Shown here piece by piece: positions 17,206 to 26,430 of a DNA stretch of 64,000 nucleotides. Position 1 is the stretch's first letter, and each line of letters opens with the position of its first letter. A program made the position numbers and the translations under genes. Source of the stretch: Spirosoma profusum (GTDB lineage: Bacteria; Bacteroidota; Bacteroidia; Cytophagales; Spirosomataceae); the NCBI RefSeq assembly GCF_014699005.1, contig NZ_JACWZY010000021.1, positions 1 through 64,000 on the forward strand. The letters run 5' to 3'. Below the pieces are notes generated by a model, which was not told where the DNA came from, made no database searches, and saw only the letters and a program-made list of their open reading frames with translations.

Positions 17206-17445
17206 TTAGCTAAGACGCCATTGCTCTCTGTTAGCGTACTCCAACCGGACATGCTTAATTACAGTTACTCCAGCCTTCGAACTGGAAACCGGATAAGCGT
17301 CGATTTCAGAATCAACGATTAAATGCATATGGTCTTTACCTTCCTTTATACCCTGTAGGTAAAGAATCAGATCATCAATACCTTGCTCGTCTGCAACTAT
17401 TTCAATCTGCTCTTTTGCGTCTGTATACCCTATAAATGAAAGCAT
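17206..17445 (-). CDS. Imm32-like immunity protein
   Basis: A 79-aa protein whose pattern (a short helix GIDDLILYLQGIKEG, then HMHLIVDSEIDAYP, then a final beta strand VTVIKHVRLEYA) resembles Imm32-family immunity proteins, which protect cells against a cognate secreted or polymorphic toxin. No toxin gene is adjacent, so it would be an orphan. AGATTATACAACATAAAA precedes its ATG. Confidence 0.55.
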   Translation of the reverse strand: MLSFIGYTDAKEQIEIVADEQGIDDLILYLQGIKEGKDHMHLIVDSEIDAYPVSSSKAGVTVIKHVRLEYANREQWRLS

Positions 17446-17479
17446 TTTTATGTTGTATAATCTACATTATGTTTACTTA

Positions 17480-17890
17480 TCACTTTTGATCAAGGAGTTT
17501 TAAACCTAGCTCTTTATCCAAGAAATAATGTCTGTAGATACCAGGCCCTTTCTCATTGACTTTCTTTTTAAACGCTTCTTCTGATAAGGGACTCACTTTG
17601 CCGTATAAACTAAAACCACCTACTTGCTTGTAGTAAACCTGCTCTTGACTGAACTCAATCCGAAGCCTGCTTGTGCTGCTATAGTTAATGAGTAACTCAC
17701 TCAGATTGGTTTCAACGAGCGTATATCGGCCAATCTTAACTACTCCTTGGATGGGTTTGCGATTGACGTTAGAGAAGGTCAGCGTATCGTACTGAGCAGC
17801 GAACAAATAGATTTTGTTGACGGAGCCAGTTTGAGCGCTTGACAATGTATTGGTTAATAATGATAAAAGAGCGAGTAGAAGAACCCTCAT
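17480..17890 (-). CDS. Secreted hypothetical protein
   Basis: About 136 aa with a signal peptide (MRVLLLALLSLLTNTLSSAQ). The mature part is beta-rich (RKPIQGVVKIGRYTLVETN). No family recognised. The open frame extends to 18040, but that extension lies in a MITE, so the ATG at 17890, directly after the AGATTATACAAC leader, is the real start. Confidence 0.6.
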   Translation of the reverse strand: MRVLLLALLSLLTNTLSSAQTGSVNKIYLFAAQYDTLTFSNVNRKPIQGVVKIGRYTLVETNLSELLINYSSTSRLRIEFSQEQVYYKQVGGFSLYGKVSPLSEEAFKKKVNEKGPGIYRHYFLDKELGLKLLDQK

Positions 17891-17911
17891 CAGCTTTGTT
17901 GTATAATCTGC

Positions 17912-18040
17912 GTGGCTGTTGCAAAAGTCTGTAATAGACCCAACAGGCATGAATGATGAGCCCGTTTTGGCCAACAAACAGCTGAAAAATGACGAGTGAA
18001 TGAACGGATTCAACGCCATACCGACTTTTGCAACAGCCAC
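17912..18040. mobile_element. 129-bp MITE with 18-bp terminal inverted repeats
   Basis: The ends GTGGCTGTTGCAAAAGTC (17912-17929) and GACTTTTGCAACAGCCAC (18023-18040) are perfect inverted repeats, flanked by CTGC on both sides (17908-17911 and 18041-18044), a likely 4-bp target duplication. GGCTGTTGCAAAA is a common IS5-family end. There is no transposase gene inside. Removing it restores an intact leader repeat. Confidence 0.8.
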
Positions 18041-18060
18041 CTGCTTTATGCTAATCCGTA

Positions 18061-18522
18061 TCAGTTTACTTTGAGTACATAGGTAACATTGTCAGCACCT
18101 AGACTGACGGGCTCATTGTTAAATCGCATCCCGGTAAGGTGCATCCATCCATTACATTTACTTTCATTCCGGCGGCTAGTCATCGACAGCGTGCCGAGCA
18201 CTTTATCACTAAGCGCAACTGTGTATTGAGTCTGCTCGGACCTGGCAAATAGATCATACCCGACATTATAAATGAATTTATAACTATCATTTGAGGCAAT
18301 GGCTTTAAAGTCTGTTTTGGGTAAATGAATGGGTACACCCGTAGAAGAAGTATACCATATATGCACCGCATCGGCTTGCAGAGGATCGCCAATTAAGGGC
18401 TGGCCTTGGGAATTGACAAAGGCAACATTATATGTCGGAGGAGGAGCCTGACACTTTTGTTGTTCGCAGGCCAGACCAAAGCAGCCGCTAAACAGGAGGA
18501 CGATAGCTTGAATAAATCTCAT
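18061..18522 (-). CDS. Lipoprotein, unknown function
   Basis: A 153-aa protein with a lipobox signal (FGLAC, Cys19), then a beta-rich domain with one Cys pair candidate. No family recognised. Its start is about 70 nt from a leader copy at 18590 (GTTGTATAATCTACAATATG). It ends next to the MITE. Confidence 0.55.
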   Translation of the reverse strand: MRFIQAIVLLFSGCFGLACEQQKCQAPPPTYNVAFVNSQGQPLIGDPLQADAVHIWYTSSTGVPIHLPKTDFKAIASNDSYKFIYNVGYDLFARSEQTQYTVALSDKVLGTLSMTSRRNESKCNGWMHLTGMRFNNEPVSLGADNVTYVLKVN

Positions 18523-18760
18523 AAAGTTGACGAGTTAAATAACTATGAGTTAATCGCACCCTAAAAGGTTGTAAGAAGATATTTCCTCTGTTGTATAATC
18601 TACAATATGATTACCTAAAGCCTTGATTTGGTAAAGTATAACCCAAATGACGGATTTTACGGTCCGCCGTTGCGGTACAAAACGGCAAAACTACCCAACT
18701 TTATAATATTGCGCGTACACTTGTCTAAATAGAGCTAGGCTTCTATTATGCTTGGAAGCA

Positions 18761-19252
18761 CTAATTAGTTGGTGGGCTAACACCCGGTAAACGAGCGGAG
18801 CGATGCCAATAATCTCGTAGCATTGAAACGTACTCGTGCCAGCCCTCCATATCCTCTGGTTTTTGCGTATACGCTACGGCACCCTGTTCATAGGCTTGCT
18901 CAATTTTGGCCTCTTCATCCAGATAACTGAGCATGATGATGGGCACTCGCCCTTTGAAGCGGCCCCTTAATTCAGGCAACAGACTTAAACCATCTGTAGC
19001 GGCACGCAAATCAATATCTAAAAGGACCAATTGGGGCGGCTGATCCGCGTGTGAGTCGAGATGCTCTAAGGTTTCGGGGGCTGATCGGGTGTTAGTCAAC
19101 CTAGCTTCTGGAAAATCCTTAGCAGCGATTCGACACAGAAAATCAAAAATGGGGGGCTCATCATCCACCACCAGAATATGAAACGATTCAAGAGGTTTTA
19201 TTGACTCCATAGGTTCATGTATTGAAAACGGTAGATCATCAACTAACCCCAT
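18761..19252 (-). CDS. Single-domain response regulator (receiver)
   Basis: A 163-aa receiver: VVDDEPP acidic pair, phospho-acceptor in LVLLDIDL, Ser in IMLSYL, Lys in YTQKPED. The C-terminal YWHRSARLPG matches its paralogues. A second ATG at 19210 (MESIKPLESFHILVVDDE) gives a more typical length. It lies close to two more receiver genes on the same strand (19287 and 19972). Confidence 0.85.
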   Translation of the reverse strand: MGLVDDLPFSIHEPMESIKPLESFHILVVDDEPPIFDFLCRIAAKDFPEARLTNTRSAPETLEHLDSHADQPPQLVLLDIDLRAATDGLSLLPELRGRFKGRVPIIMLSYLDEEAKIEQAYEQGAVAYTQKPEDMEGWHEYVSMLRDYWHRSARLPGVSPPTN

Positions 19253-19286
19253 TTTTAGATACGCTTATTTTGCCAGGTTAGCAGTA

Positions 19287-19715
19287 TTAGTGATTCAACC
19301 GACGTGTGGGGATTTTCGCCAACTTGAACCAGTAGTTGCGAATCTGCGCGGCTAGTTCGATCAACTGCTGATGTCCATTCGGCTTGGTGAGAAATGTATT
19401 AGCGCCTAATTCGTAGGCTCGGATAACATCTGCCTCGTTGTCAGATGTCGTTAAAATCAACACGGGCACATACCGGTAGGCTTTGGAACCTCTTAAATTA
19501 GTGAGCACTTCAAAGCCATCAATGAGCGGCATATTGAGGTCTAATAGCACTATATCAGGGAGGAAATCTGTACCATCAAGGTTTGCTAAAACTTGGGTTC
19601 CATCACTGACAAACCGAATGTCGTAACGGTTAGAATCTGTCTCGAAGGCAGTTTTCATCAAGAACTGATCATCTTCATCGTCTTCGACAATCAGCACATT
19701 AAACGTCGTCTTCAT
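19287..19715 (-). CDS. Single-domain response regulator (receiver)
   Basis: A 142-aa receiver: IVEDDEDD pocket, phospho-acceptor in IVLLDLNMP, Thr in LILTTSDN, Lys in FLTKPNG. The type resembles the Rcp1/CheY-like receivers that pair with multi-PAS or phytochrome-like kinases; the kinase at 22500-24563 is a candidate partner (inference). The stop lies 34 nt from the next receiver's start. Confidence 0.88.
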   Translation of the reverse strand: MKTTFNVLIVEDDEDDQFLMKTAFETDSNRYDIRFVSDGTQVLANLDGTDFLPDIVLLDLNMPLIDGFEVLTNLRGSKAYRYVPVLILTTSDNEADVIRAYELGANTFLTKPNGHQQLIELAAQIRNYWFKLAKIPTRRLNH

Positions 19716-19971
19716 TCGGCAAAACGGGTTTTCGGGCTAGTTAACAGGCGTTATACATCATGTTCACAGTTTGAGTTTTACTATTGATTCGAAAAATCGA
19801 GGGAGATGCGTCTTTATGATAGAGTGTAAATATAATTCGATTTATCACTTTTCCCTCGTTGGAAAATGAAAGCTCAACGAGCGATACACTCTTAAACACA
19901 ACTGCCAAGAACGGAGGCCGCATTAGGCCACTCTTTACTTAGCGCCTTCGCTAGCTTATGGAATAGAATAG

Positions 19972-20364
19972 CTAGAGCCATTCCAGAGCCAGTAGTTTTA
20001 ACATGCTCACCGTTTCTTCATCCGAAAGTGGCTTGGTCAAAAAGCCATTAGCACCTAGCGAGTAGGACAAGGTTTTGTCACTTTCTAAAGTTGATGAGGT
20101 CAACACAATGACCGGCAGGTTTGTGTACTGTGGAAGCCTCCTGATCTCCACCAGCGTATCAAATCCGTTCTTGCGAGCCATGTTCAAATCCAACAGCACC
20201 AGCTTGGGTAACGAAGCACAGGCTTCTAGCTGGGCTAATAGTTCTTCCCCATCATAAAGCTGTTTGACGTAAACAGGTGGGTTGAGATTTCGGAAGGCAA
20301 GTCCGAGCAGAAATTGATCATCGTCGTCGTCATCAACAATCCAAACGGCGGGCGAATTTGACAT
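19972..20364 (-). CDS. Single-domain response regulator (receiver)
   Basis: A 130-aa CheY-like receiver: IVDDDDDD acidic run, phospho-acceptor in LVLLDLNMA, Thr/Ser in IVLTSSTL, Lys in FLTKPLS. It has no output domain. It is similar to the receiver at 19287, separated from it by about 250 nt with no convincing gene (a 60-codon minus-strand frame at 19741-19923 has no recognisable content). Confidence 0.88.
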   Translation of the reverse strand: MSNSPAVWIVDDDDDDQFLLGLAFRNLNPPVYVKQLYDGEELLAQLEACASLPKLVLLDLNMARKNGFDTLVEIRRLPQYTNLPVIVLTSSTLESDKTLSYSLGANGFLTKPLSDEETVSMLKLLALEWL

Positions 20365-20434
20365 GGGCGTGTTAGTCAGAAGAACTGACTTAACAAACCA
20401 CGACTAAACCGCCATTGTTAGATTTCTGTCTGGA

Positions 20435-21082
20435 TCACTCTTCGATGCGCTTCAACAAATAGCGCACACTGGGGTAATGCCAGCTTTGCCCTTCTTGGCG
20501 AAAGGTGGGCACCCCTTGCCGGTTCAGCTCGTCGCGAATGCCCCGAATCGACGTAATTCCCCCCTGTCGAATTTGCTCGATCGTTGGCCGCATTTGCTCG
20601 GCGAACTCGTCGGCCGCTTCCTGATTCTGCTTGGCCAGCACGGCACCATTTGCGCCTAACACCTGGCCGCGCCGTTTGGCAGCTTGGAGGGCTTCGGTAG
20701 TACGTTTGCTGATTTGCTTACGTTCATGCTGGGCAAATGCCGCTAAGAGGTGGATCATCAACTCGTCGGCGTGGGGATTGTCCACGGCTTTGAACTGCAC
20801 CCGGCTTTCCATTAGATTGGCGATGAACGCTACATTTCGACCGAGCCGATCCAGCTTGGCGATAATGAGCATCGCCTTTTTTTTACGGCACTGTTCAAGT
20901 GCGGCCAACAACTGAGGCCGTTTGTTTTTCTTGCCGCTCTCGATCTCGGTAAAGTGGGCCGTGACCTGGTAGTGTTCCCGCTCGGCGAATTGGCGCACGG
21001 CTTCCATTTGGGCATCGAGGCCCAACCCACTTTTTCCCTGCTGGTCAGTGGAGACCCGATAATAGGCGATGGCTGGTTGCAT
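20435..21082 (-). CDS. Serine site-specific recombinase (resolvase/invertase family)
   Basis: A 215-aa serine recombinase. The catalytic Ser10 lies in YYRVSTDQQ; the active-site arginines are in AKLDRLGRN and HERKQISKRT; a C-terminal DNA-binding tail includes ITSIRGIRDELNRQG. It is shorter than large serine integrases and fits the resolvase/invertase type found in plasmids and transposons. An inverted repeat at 21101-21140, just upstream, is a candidate site or operator. Confidence 0.92.
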   Translation of the reverse strand: MQPAIAYYRVSTDQQGKSGLGLDAQMEAVRQFAEREHYQVTAHFTEIESGKKNKRPQLLAALEQCRKKKAMLIIAKLDRLGRNVAFIANLMESRVQFKAVDNPHADELMIHLLAAFAQHERKQISKRTTEALQAAKRRGQVLGANGAVLAKQNQEAADEFAEQMRPTIEQIRQGGITSIRGIRDELNRQGVPTFRQEGQSWHYPSVRYLLKRIEE

Positions 21083-21100
21083 GAAGGCAAATATAAGGGA

Positions 21101-21140
21101 TTTTGATACTACGTAAACGTGCGTTTATTTAGTATCAAAA
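21101..21140. promoter_or_regulatory. Nested inverted repeat upstream of serine recombinase
   Basis: The outer arms TTTTGATACT (21101-21110) and AGTATCAAAA (21131-21140) are perfect; the inner AAACGTGCGTTT is also symmetric. CGTTTATNTAGTA recurs at about 21795 and 24921, both in intergenic DNA. It may be a resolution site, an operator, or part of a promoter. Confidence 0.45.
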
Positions 21141-21260
21141 GGGAGGTCACAGAAAGAAATGACCATATTGTAAGCAACAGAACCCCATTTCCTAAATAAT
21201 CTCTAACTAGCAACCCTTTAGTAATCCATATTGGTTATTTTAGTCTATCGTTTGCACTCT

Positions 21261-21494
21261 ATGCTTATCGCAATCACTTCGATCACCCCCGGCAAACAAT
21301 GGAGAGATTTTCAATTTCTGGCTCAGGACTTAGAGCTTGGCTTCGCTGTGTTAATGCAAATTGCCAAATCGGGAGATTCAATCGTTGAAGCAAAACTCAT
21401 TGAGGACGAAAAAACGACCATAATTTCCCTCGACTTTTTGGATCAGCAGCCTTGCTGTAACCCTATCACCCAACTCAGAACTCAGTGGGAGTGA
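21261..21494 (+). CDS. Small hypothetical protein
   Basis: About 77 aa from the ATG at 21261 (MLIAITSITPGKQWRDFQFLAQDLE). No family recognised. It lies 39 nt upstream of a helical small gene and the receiver at 21932, on the same strand, so they could be co-transcribed. Confidence 0.45.
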   Translation: MLIAITSITPGKQWRDFQFLAQDLELGFAVLMQIAKSGDSIVEAKLIEDEKTTIISLDFLDQQPCCNPITQLRTQWE

Positions 21495-21533
21495 GTATTA
21501 TATCAACCGCGAATTGCTAATAATGTGAGTACG

Positions 21534-21767
21534 ATGACACACGCCGAATGGGTTCAGCGCTGGTCTGACATTCAACAACAGCAGGCTAATCATCTGCGCC
21601 AGGTACTTAGCCAAATGCGAGAGCTATATTTGATGACTCAGGAAACGATGCATGAAAGCCCTCGTAAAATGCGCTTGCTCGCTCAGTATAAACAAACAAT
21701 TGATCGGTGTTCCCGCTCGATGGCCCGGGTTGAAACTGATCTTACTGATTACCTACAGAGGGGGTAA
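21534..21767 (+). CDS. Small helical protein
   Basis: A 77-aa, almost wholly alpha-helical protein (WVQRWSDIQQQQANHLRQVL ... LLAQYKQTIDRCSRSMARVE) likely to form a coiled coil. I do not recognise it. The ATG at 21534 is preferred to a GTG at 21525. Confidence 0.45.
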   Translation: MTHAEWVQRWSDIQQQQANHLRQVLSQMRELYLMTQETMHESPRKMRLLAQYKQTIDRCSRSMARVETDLTDYLQRG

Positions 21768-21931
21768 TTTGGGGAGCGTCACTACCTCAAACGCTTGTTT
21801 ATATAGTATCACTCGTTATCCATGAATGCGCGTCTACATTCGAACACACCACCTACTATAGAGGTTTACATTGATAAGGGTCGAGGATTGCTCAAATGAT
21901 ATGCATTGGCACTCCTTGGCTCTAGCACTCT

Positions 21932-22366
21932 ATGTCAGGAGCATTCCCTATTCTGGTTGTCGATGATGAAGCGCATGTAGCCGACATACTCAATCGAGCT
22001 GCTATAAATTCGTTTCCTGAAGCCAAATTCACTTATGTCAGCAGCTTCAAAGAAGCGGTAGGCTACCTGGATGGTTTGAGGGGGGTAGGGCCGAAGTTGG
22101 TGCTGCTCGATCTGGATCTCAAAAGTACACCGAACGGATTGGATTTTTTATCGCTTATTCGGCACCACCCTCAAGGCCGCTTGATACCTGTCGTCATTCT
22201 TTCCTCTCACGCAACAACTGAAAACCGTGACGAAGCAATTATGCGGGGCGCTACGGCTTTCACTGTAAAGCCGTTCTCTTTTGCTGACTGGAAAAAATAC
22301 GTCACTGAGCTACGCATCTACTGGTTTCAGACAGTCACAATTCCAAAGCTGTATTTCGACAGTTAA
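21932..22366 (+). CDS. Single-domain response regulator (receiver)
   Basis: A 144-aa receiver: VVDDEAH pocket, phospho-acceptor in LVLLDLDLKS, Ser in VILSSHA, Lys in FTVKPFS, C-terminal LRIYWFQTVTIP. It converges on the histidine kinase gene at 22500 and shares high similarity with the receivers at 9105 and 9686, suggesting recent duplication of this gene family in the window. Confidence 0.88.
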   Translation: MSGAFPILVVDDEAHVADILNRAAINSFPEAKFTYVSSFKEAVGYLDGLRGVGPKLVLLDLDLKSTPNGLDFLSLIRHHPQGRLIPVVILSSHATTENRDEAIMRGATAFTVKPFSFADWKKYVTELRIYWFQTVTIPKLYFDS

Positions 22367-22499
22367 GCCTAAAAAACCTGCTCTAAATAGGCCGCGCTCA
22401 CCGACAAACGCTCGTTTAGATGGTGACAAAGATGAAGGCCAAATCTCACACATGAGGCCAAAATAAACGACCTGTATCAAGACTAACTATAACGACCAA

Positions 22500-24563
22500 C
22501 TAAGCTGGTAGATAAATGGAAAAAGTTGCACCTTGTCCTGGTTGACTGCTGGCCGTAATGGCTCCGCCGTGATTGGTCACTACCTTTTCGCAGATGGCCA
22601 GACCAATGCCCGTTCCCGCAAACTCATTCTTACCGTACAACCGCTGAAAAACCTGAAAAATGCGATCTAGGTACTTTTCATCAAAGCCAACACCATTGTC
22701 CACGACATCAATCCGGTGATAACTTTGAGCACTTCGGACCGGCTTTATAGTGGCAGGCAGTTCGCTCCCATTTAACTGTTGGGCGTTTATGTGAATGACT
22801 GGCGTAACCGATGGCCGACGAAACTTCAGCGCATTACCTAATAGGTTTTGAAACAGTTGAATGAGTTGAATTTCATTGCCTTCCACAATCGGTAAGGGGT
22901 CTATTATGATCTCCGCCTGGGTTTCAGCCGTGACTAGCTCCAACGTAGAAAGCACCTGCGTAATAACCCCATTCAGCGGGACTAAGGTATCAATGGCTTG
23001 CTGAGTGGAAAGCCGGGAGTAATCCAACAAGTCCCGAATCAAGGTAGCCATGCGTCTGGATGCTGACTGCATTCGATCAATATAACTTATATCATCTCCT
23101 GACAAAAGGGCCTGACTGGATTTGAGTAAATCCCCAAACTGTTGGATCTTGCTTAAGGGTTCCTGCAAGTCGTGAGAGGCTACATAGGCAAATTTCTGAA
23201 GGTTTTCGTTGGAGCGGGCTAGTAGCCGGTTGGACTCTTCCAGCTCTTCATTAATGGCTGCATATTCCTCATTATTGGATTCCAATTCTTCATTATTTGC
23301 CGCCAACTCTTCATTGGCAGCCGCCAGTTCTTCCGTTTGCTCTTTTACCAACTGCTCTAATGCTAACTGCGTTTGCCGCTGCTCGGTAACATCCCGCATA
23401 CTGCCCACCAGCTTAGTGGGTCTTCCTTGGGGATCGAAAAACATTTTGGCCTGAGCCCGTACAATCCGATGCCGTCCTGTTTGCTGGGTAATAACCGTGT
23501 ATTCTTCATCTAATAGCCCACCGGATTCGGGATTAGACGCTTTGGCGACAGCGTCCACCAAACGAGCCCGATCTGATTCAAGGATAGGATTATAAAGCCG
23601 TTCCTGTTCGATGTAGTCCTGAGTAAATTCAAAGAGTTCTCGAAGGCGATTAGAATACGTAGTCAGCCCCGTTTCCATGTTTAATGTCCATGTGCCCATG
23701 TCAGCAACCTCAATCGCTCCTCGTAGAACCGTCTCGGCTTCCTGCAACTGCTGTTGAGCTTTCACTTCCTCACTGACTTCGACCCCCATTGTCGAAATAG
23801 CGTATACCTCACCCGATTCATTAAAGATGGGGGAGTAATAAATATTATAATATTTTTCAGTGAGTACCCCGTCTTGCACGATCTTAGCCGGTGTTGCCTG
23901 GGCGATAAAGGGTGTGCCGGTGGTGAATATATCATCCAAAATTTGGACGAACGGCTGACCATACTCAAGCATTTCGGGCATGACTTGGCGTAAGGCGAGT
24001 CCTTCGATATGGGGACCTTTGCCCACGATCTCAATATAGGGCTGGTTCGGGTTTTCAATCACTAGATCACGACCTACTAAGAGGCCGATCGCAATAGGAG
24101 CCGCAGCAATGAGTCCCCGCAGTTTTGTTTCACTAGCTTCTATCCGTTGCTGATCCATCACTTGCTGAGTGACCTCCTGAGCAACTCCTGAAAAGCGATA
24201 TAGCTCACCCTCAGGTGTAAAGTAGCTTTGTCCCCAAAAGCGCACCCAGCGTAAGAGGCCATCATCAGCCCCTAGTGTACGATACGTCACATCATAAGCG
24301 CCACCGGAAGCTGGATTGTACGCCCACTCTATCGCCTGAGTAACACGGGTCAAATCCTCGGGGTGAATGTGCTGGATAGCCTGTTCCAATGGCAATTGAT
24401 TATCATTGGATAAACCAAACAACTGTTGGCATCGGTCATCCCATAGAATAACGTTGGTGACAGGGTCTAACTCCCATACTCCTAGTCCGGCGGATTTAAG
24501 CGCGAAATTTAAGTCCAAACGCCCATAAAGCGGTCGGTTGTCAAAAGGCTTATTGTCGCCCAT
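22500..24563 (-). CDS. Multi-PAS sensor histidine kinase
   Basis: A 687-aa cytoplasmic kinase with no transmembrane segment. Three PAS domains fill the first 400 residues (the first begins near GLGVWELDPVTNVI, the second near IAAAPIAIGLL, the third near GAIEVADMGTW), with PAC-like RFSGVAQEVTQQ and GSMRDVTEQR. A coiled coil rich in EELAANNEELE leads to the H-box FAYVASHDLQEPL. The ATPase domain has an N-box (LLGNALKF), G1 (VVDNGVGFD) and G2 (GTGIGLAIC). It has no receiver of its own, so the nearby stand-alone receivers are probable partners (inference). Confidence 0.93.
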   Translation of the reverse strand: MGDNKPFDNRPLYGRLDLNFALKSAGLGVWELDPVTNVILWDDRCQQLFGLSNDNQLPLEQAIQHIHPEDLTRVTQAIEWAYNPASGGAYDVTYRTLGADDGLLRWVRFWGQSYFTPEGELYRFSGVAQEVTQQVMDQQRIEASETKLRGLIAAAPIAIGLLVGRDLVIENPNQPYIEIVGKGPHIEGLALRQVMPEMLEYGQPFVQILDDIFTTGTPFIAQATPAKIVQDGVLTEKYYNIYYSPIFNESGEVYAISTMGVEVSEEVKAQQQLQEAETVLRGAIEVADMGTWTLNMETGLTTYSNRLRELFEFTQDYIEQERLYNPILESDRARLVDAVAKASNPESGGLLDEEYTVITQQTGRHRIVRAQAKMFFDPQGRPTKLVGSMRDVTEQRQTQLALEQLVKEQTEELAAANEELAANNEELESNNEEYAAINEELEESNRLLARSNENLQKFAYVASHDLQEPLSKIQQFGDLLKSSQALLSGDDISYIDRMQSASRRMATLIRDLLDYSRLSTQQAIDTLVPLNGVITQVLSTLELVTAETQAEIIIDPLPIVEGNEIQLIQLFQNLLGNALKFRRPSVTPVIHINAQQLNGSELPATIKPVRSAQSYHRIDVVDNGVGFDEKYLDRIFQVFQRLYGKNEFAGTGIGLAICEKVVTNHGGAITASSQPGQGATFSIYLPA

Positions 24564-25491
24564 TTTAAGAATGCAATTAATTTTTCGAACGGTAAGTCAT
24601 CTACATAGTAGATACTATACAGAGAGTAACGCCTATATTCCTACTCCCGTTAATTACGTATAGCCTCTTCTTTTGGGTTGTCATTTATCATAACTGCTTG
24701 TTCGGATTCCAGGTTTGAAAAGGAACTATTATTGCGGAGATAATCATTCGCATTCCCGCCAAGGCTGGAAGCTAGCTTGCGCTTCTCCCTCAAAATGACC
24801 AACCCGATATGGCTTGCACATCGAATAAATATAGCGATTCGACAGGTTTTCTAAAATCCTACATATGCATGTGAACGAAACGCGACAAAAGATTTTATCT
24901 CAGATGTTCCGCTATTGACGCTCGTTTATATAGTAACAGTTGGACATCGGTGTTCAAAGGTGCATGAATATTCATATAGTAACAAACAAACTAAGACATA
25001 CAAATAGACGAACATTTGCTTATCAACTAGGTCCTAGATTCGTTATTTTGAAAATAGTATTTTACCAATATAGCTATTAATATAATAGTGACCAGCAGTA
25101 ATATTTATAATTTGCACTTTTTATAGTGAGTAATCCTTCCTTGTACGCTTTCTGGCATTTAAACCAAGGAATCCAATATTTTTATAAGCAAGGATAAGCG
25201 TTCATTTGGAGAGCGTTTTCGTGATCGTTTTATAAAAGAAACTGATTTGTACTAAAGTACGAGATTGTCATCTCAATAGGTAGCACTTATCCATTCGTGA
25301 AATAGTACTTTATTTGGATGACTTACCTATTAAGATAATATATTAGTCCGGGAGCTGATATCTATGAAGCTGGTCAACTCACATACATAAGACTATAGTG
25401 TTGATTTTTCGACAGTAAGATTTAGTAGTAAGCCCCTGATTACTGTAGTCGATTATCAGAACACAGTGTTGTCATTCGGCTCAGTCAGTTT
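24564..25491. other. Long intergenic region
   Basis: About 930 bp without a convincing gene. A minus-strand frame ending at 24650 (…SNLESEQAVMINDNPKEEAIRN) reads like coding sequence for about 47 codons but has only a TTG start at 24793; it may be a small gene or the tail of a decayed one. ACGCTCGTTTATATAGTAAC at 24918 repeats the motif near 21795. The rest is AT-rich with nothing I can assign. Confidence 0.4.
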
Positions 25492-26421
25492 CTATGGAAC
25501 CTGGCTCAGTGCTGACTTTAACTGGATTAGTTCGCCCAGCAGCCGGGTTCGATTAGCCAAATTAGGTTTGCCGAGCCGTTGTGCCAGGCGGGCTACGGCT
25601 AGATTCAGTGACTCAATTTCGGTTGGGTGGCCCTGGTTAATATCGACTAACGTCGAGATAAGCTGTCCGTCTGAACGTTGACTGATCTGGAGCAGCCGAT
25701 TCTCCACGTCCATTCGATTCAGCATTATACCGACTTCATTGGCCACGGCCAGGCATTCATCGATGATCTCTCGCGCTAAAGCCAGTGCCAATGCATTCCG
25801 ATGAAAAATACCATTGTCGACGCCAAGGAGTGGACAGACGGCATTGAAAACACAATTGCTAATAACCTTCTCCCAGACGGCTCGCTGAATGGCTTCCTCC
25901 ATCCGAAACGGAAACTGCGCTGTGTTAAGCTGCTCAATGAGTTCAGCCAGACTAGATTCATGGCCGCGAATCACACCAATAGGTGAAGCCGCTACAGGTT
26001 TATAACGAACGCTGTACGGGGCCTGAACCTGGCTGGTCGCCAGTAACACACACCGATATACTTCGGGGAAATCAGCGTCTATAAACGGCTCTTCAATTCT
26101 CAGGCCGTTTTGCAACAGGACTATGGGCGACTTACCTGTCTTTCCGATTAATCGTTGGGCCAGTTCCGGGTTGCCGTATGCTTTTGTGGTTAGCAAAATA
26201 AACCCATCTAATACCATAAACTGGTCCAGCGTCGAAATCGGAACGGTAGCCTCCAGAGTAATTCCGTCGATAAAATCAAGGGTGATCCTGGCGTCTTGGG
26301 TTTCCGGCCGACTATCCTGACGACCACGGATCAGGATAACTTCTTTACTTGCCTGCTTCAGCAACACGGCTAAGGTCATGCCAATGGCACCGACGCCAAT
26401 AATGTAAATAGGCTTTTGCAT
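25492..26421 (-). CDS. Ketopantoate reductase-like (PanE/ApbA family) oxidoreductase
   Basis: A 309-aa two-domain dehydrogenase. The N-terminal Rossmann motif GVGAIG (residues 9-14) binds NADP. A central block (KAYGNPELAQRLIGKTGKSPIVLLQNGL) has the family Lys and NG motif, and the helical C-terminal domain includes WEKVISNCVFNAVCPLLG. The family reduces 2-dehydropantoate to pantoate in coenzyme A synthesis, but many members act on other 2-oxo acids. It lies 9 nt downstream of the methyltransferase gene, so the two are likely co-transcribed. Confidence 0.85.
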   Translation of the reverse strand: MQKPIYIIGVGAIGMTLAVLLKQASKEVILIRGRQDSRPETQDARITLDFIDGITLEATVPISTLDQFMVLDGFILLTTKAYGNPELAQRLIGKTGKSPIVLLQNGLRIEEPFIDADFPEVYRCVLLATSQVQAPYSVRYKPVAASPIGVIRGHESSLAELIEQLNTAQFPFRMEEAIQRAVWEKVISNCVFNAVCPLLGVDNGIFHRNALALALAREIIDECLAVANEVGIMLNRMDVENRLLQISQRSDGQLISTLVDINQGHPTEIESLNLAVARLAQRLGKPNLANRTRLLGELIQLKSALSQVP

Positions 26422-26430
26422 GGAATAGAG

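Noticed and set aside
19741..19923. 60-codon minus-strand frame between two receiver genes
   Set aside because: No family, poor composition and no consistent start context.
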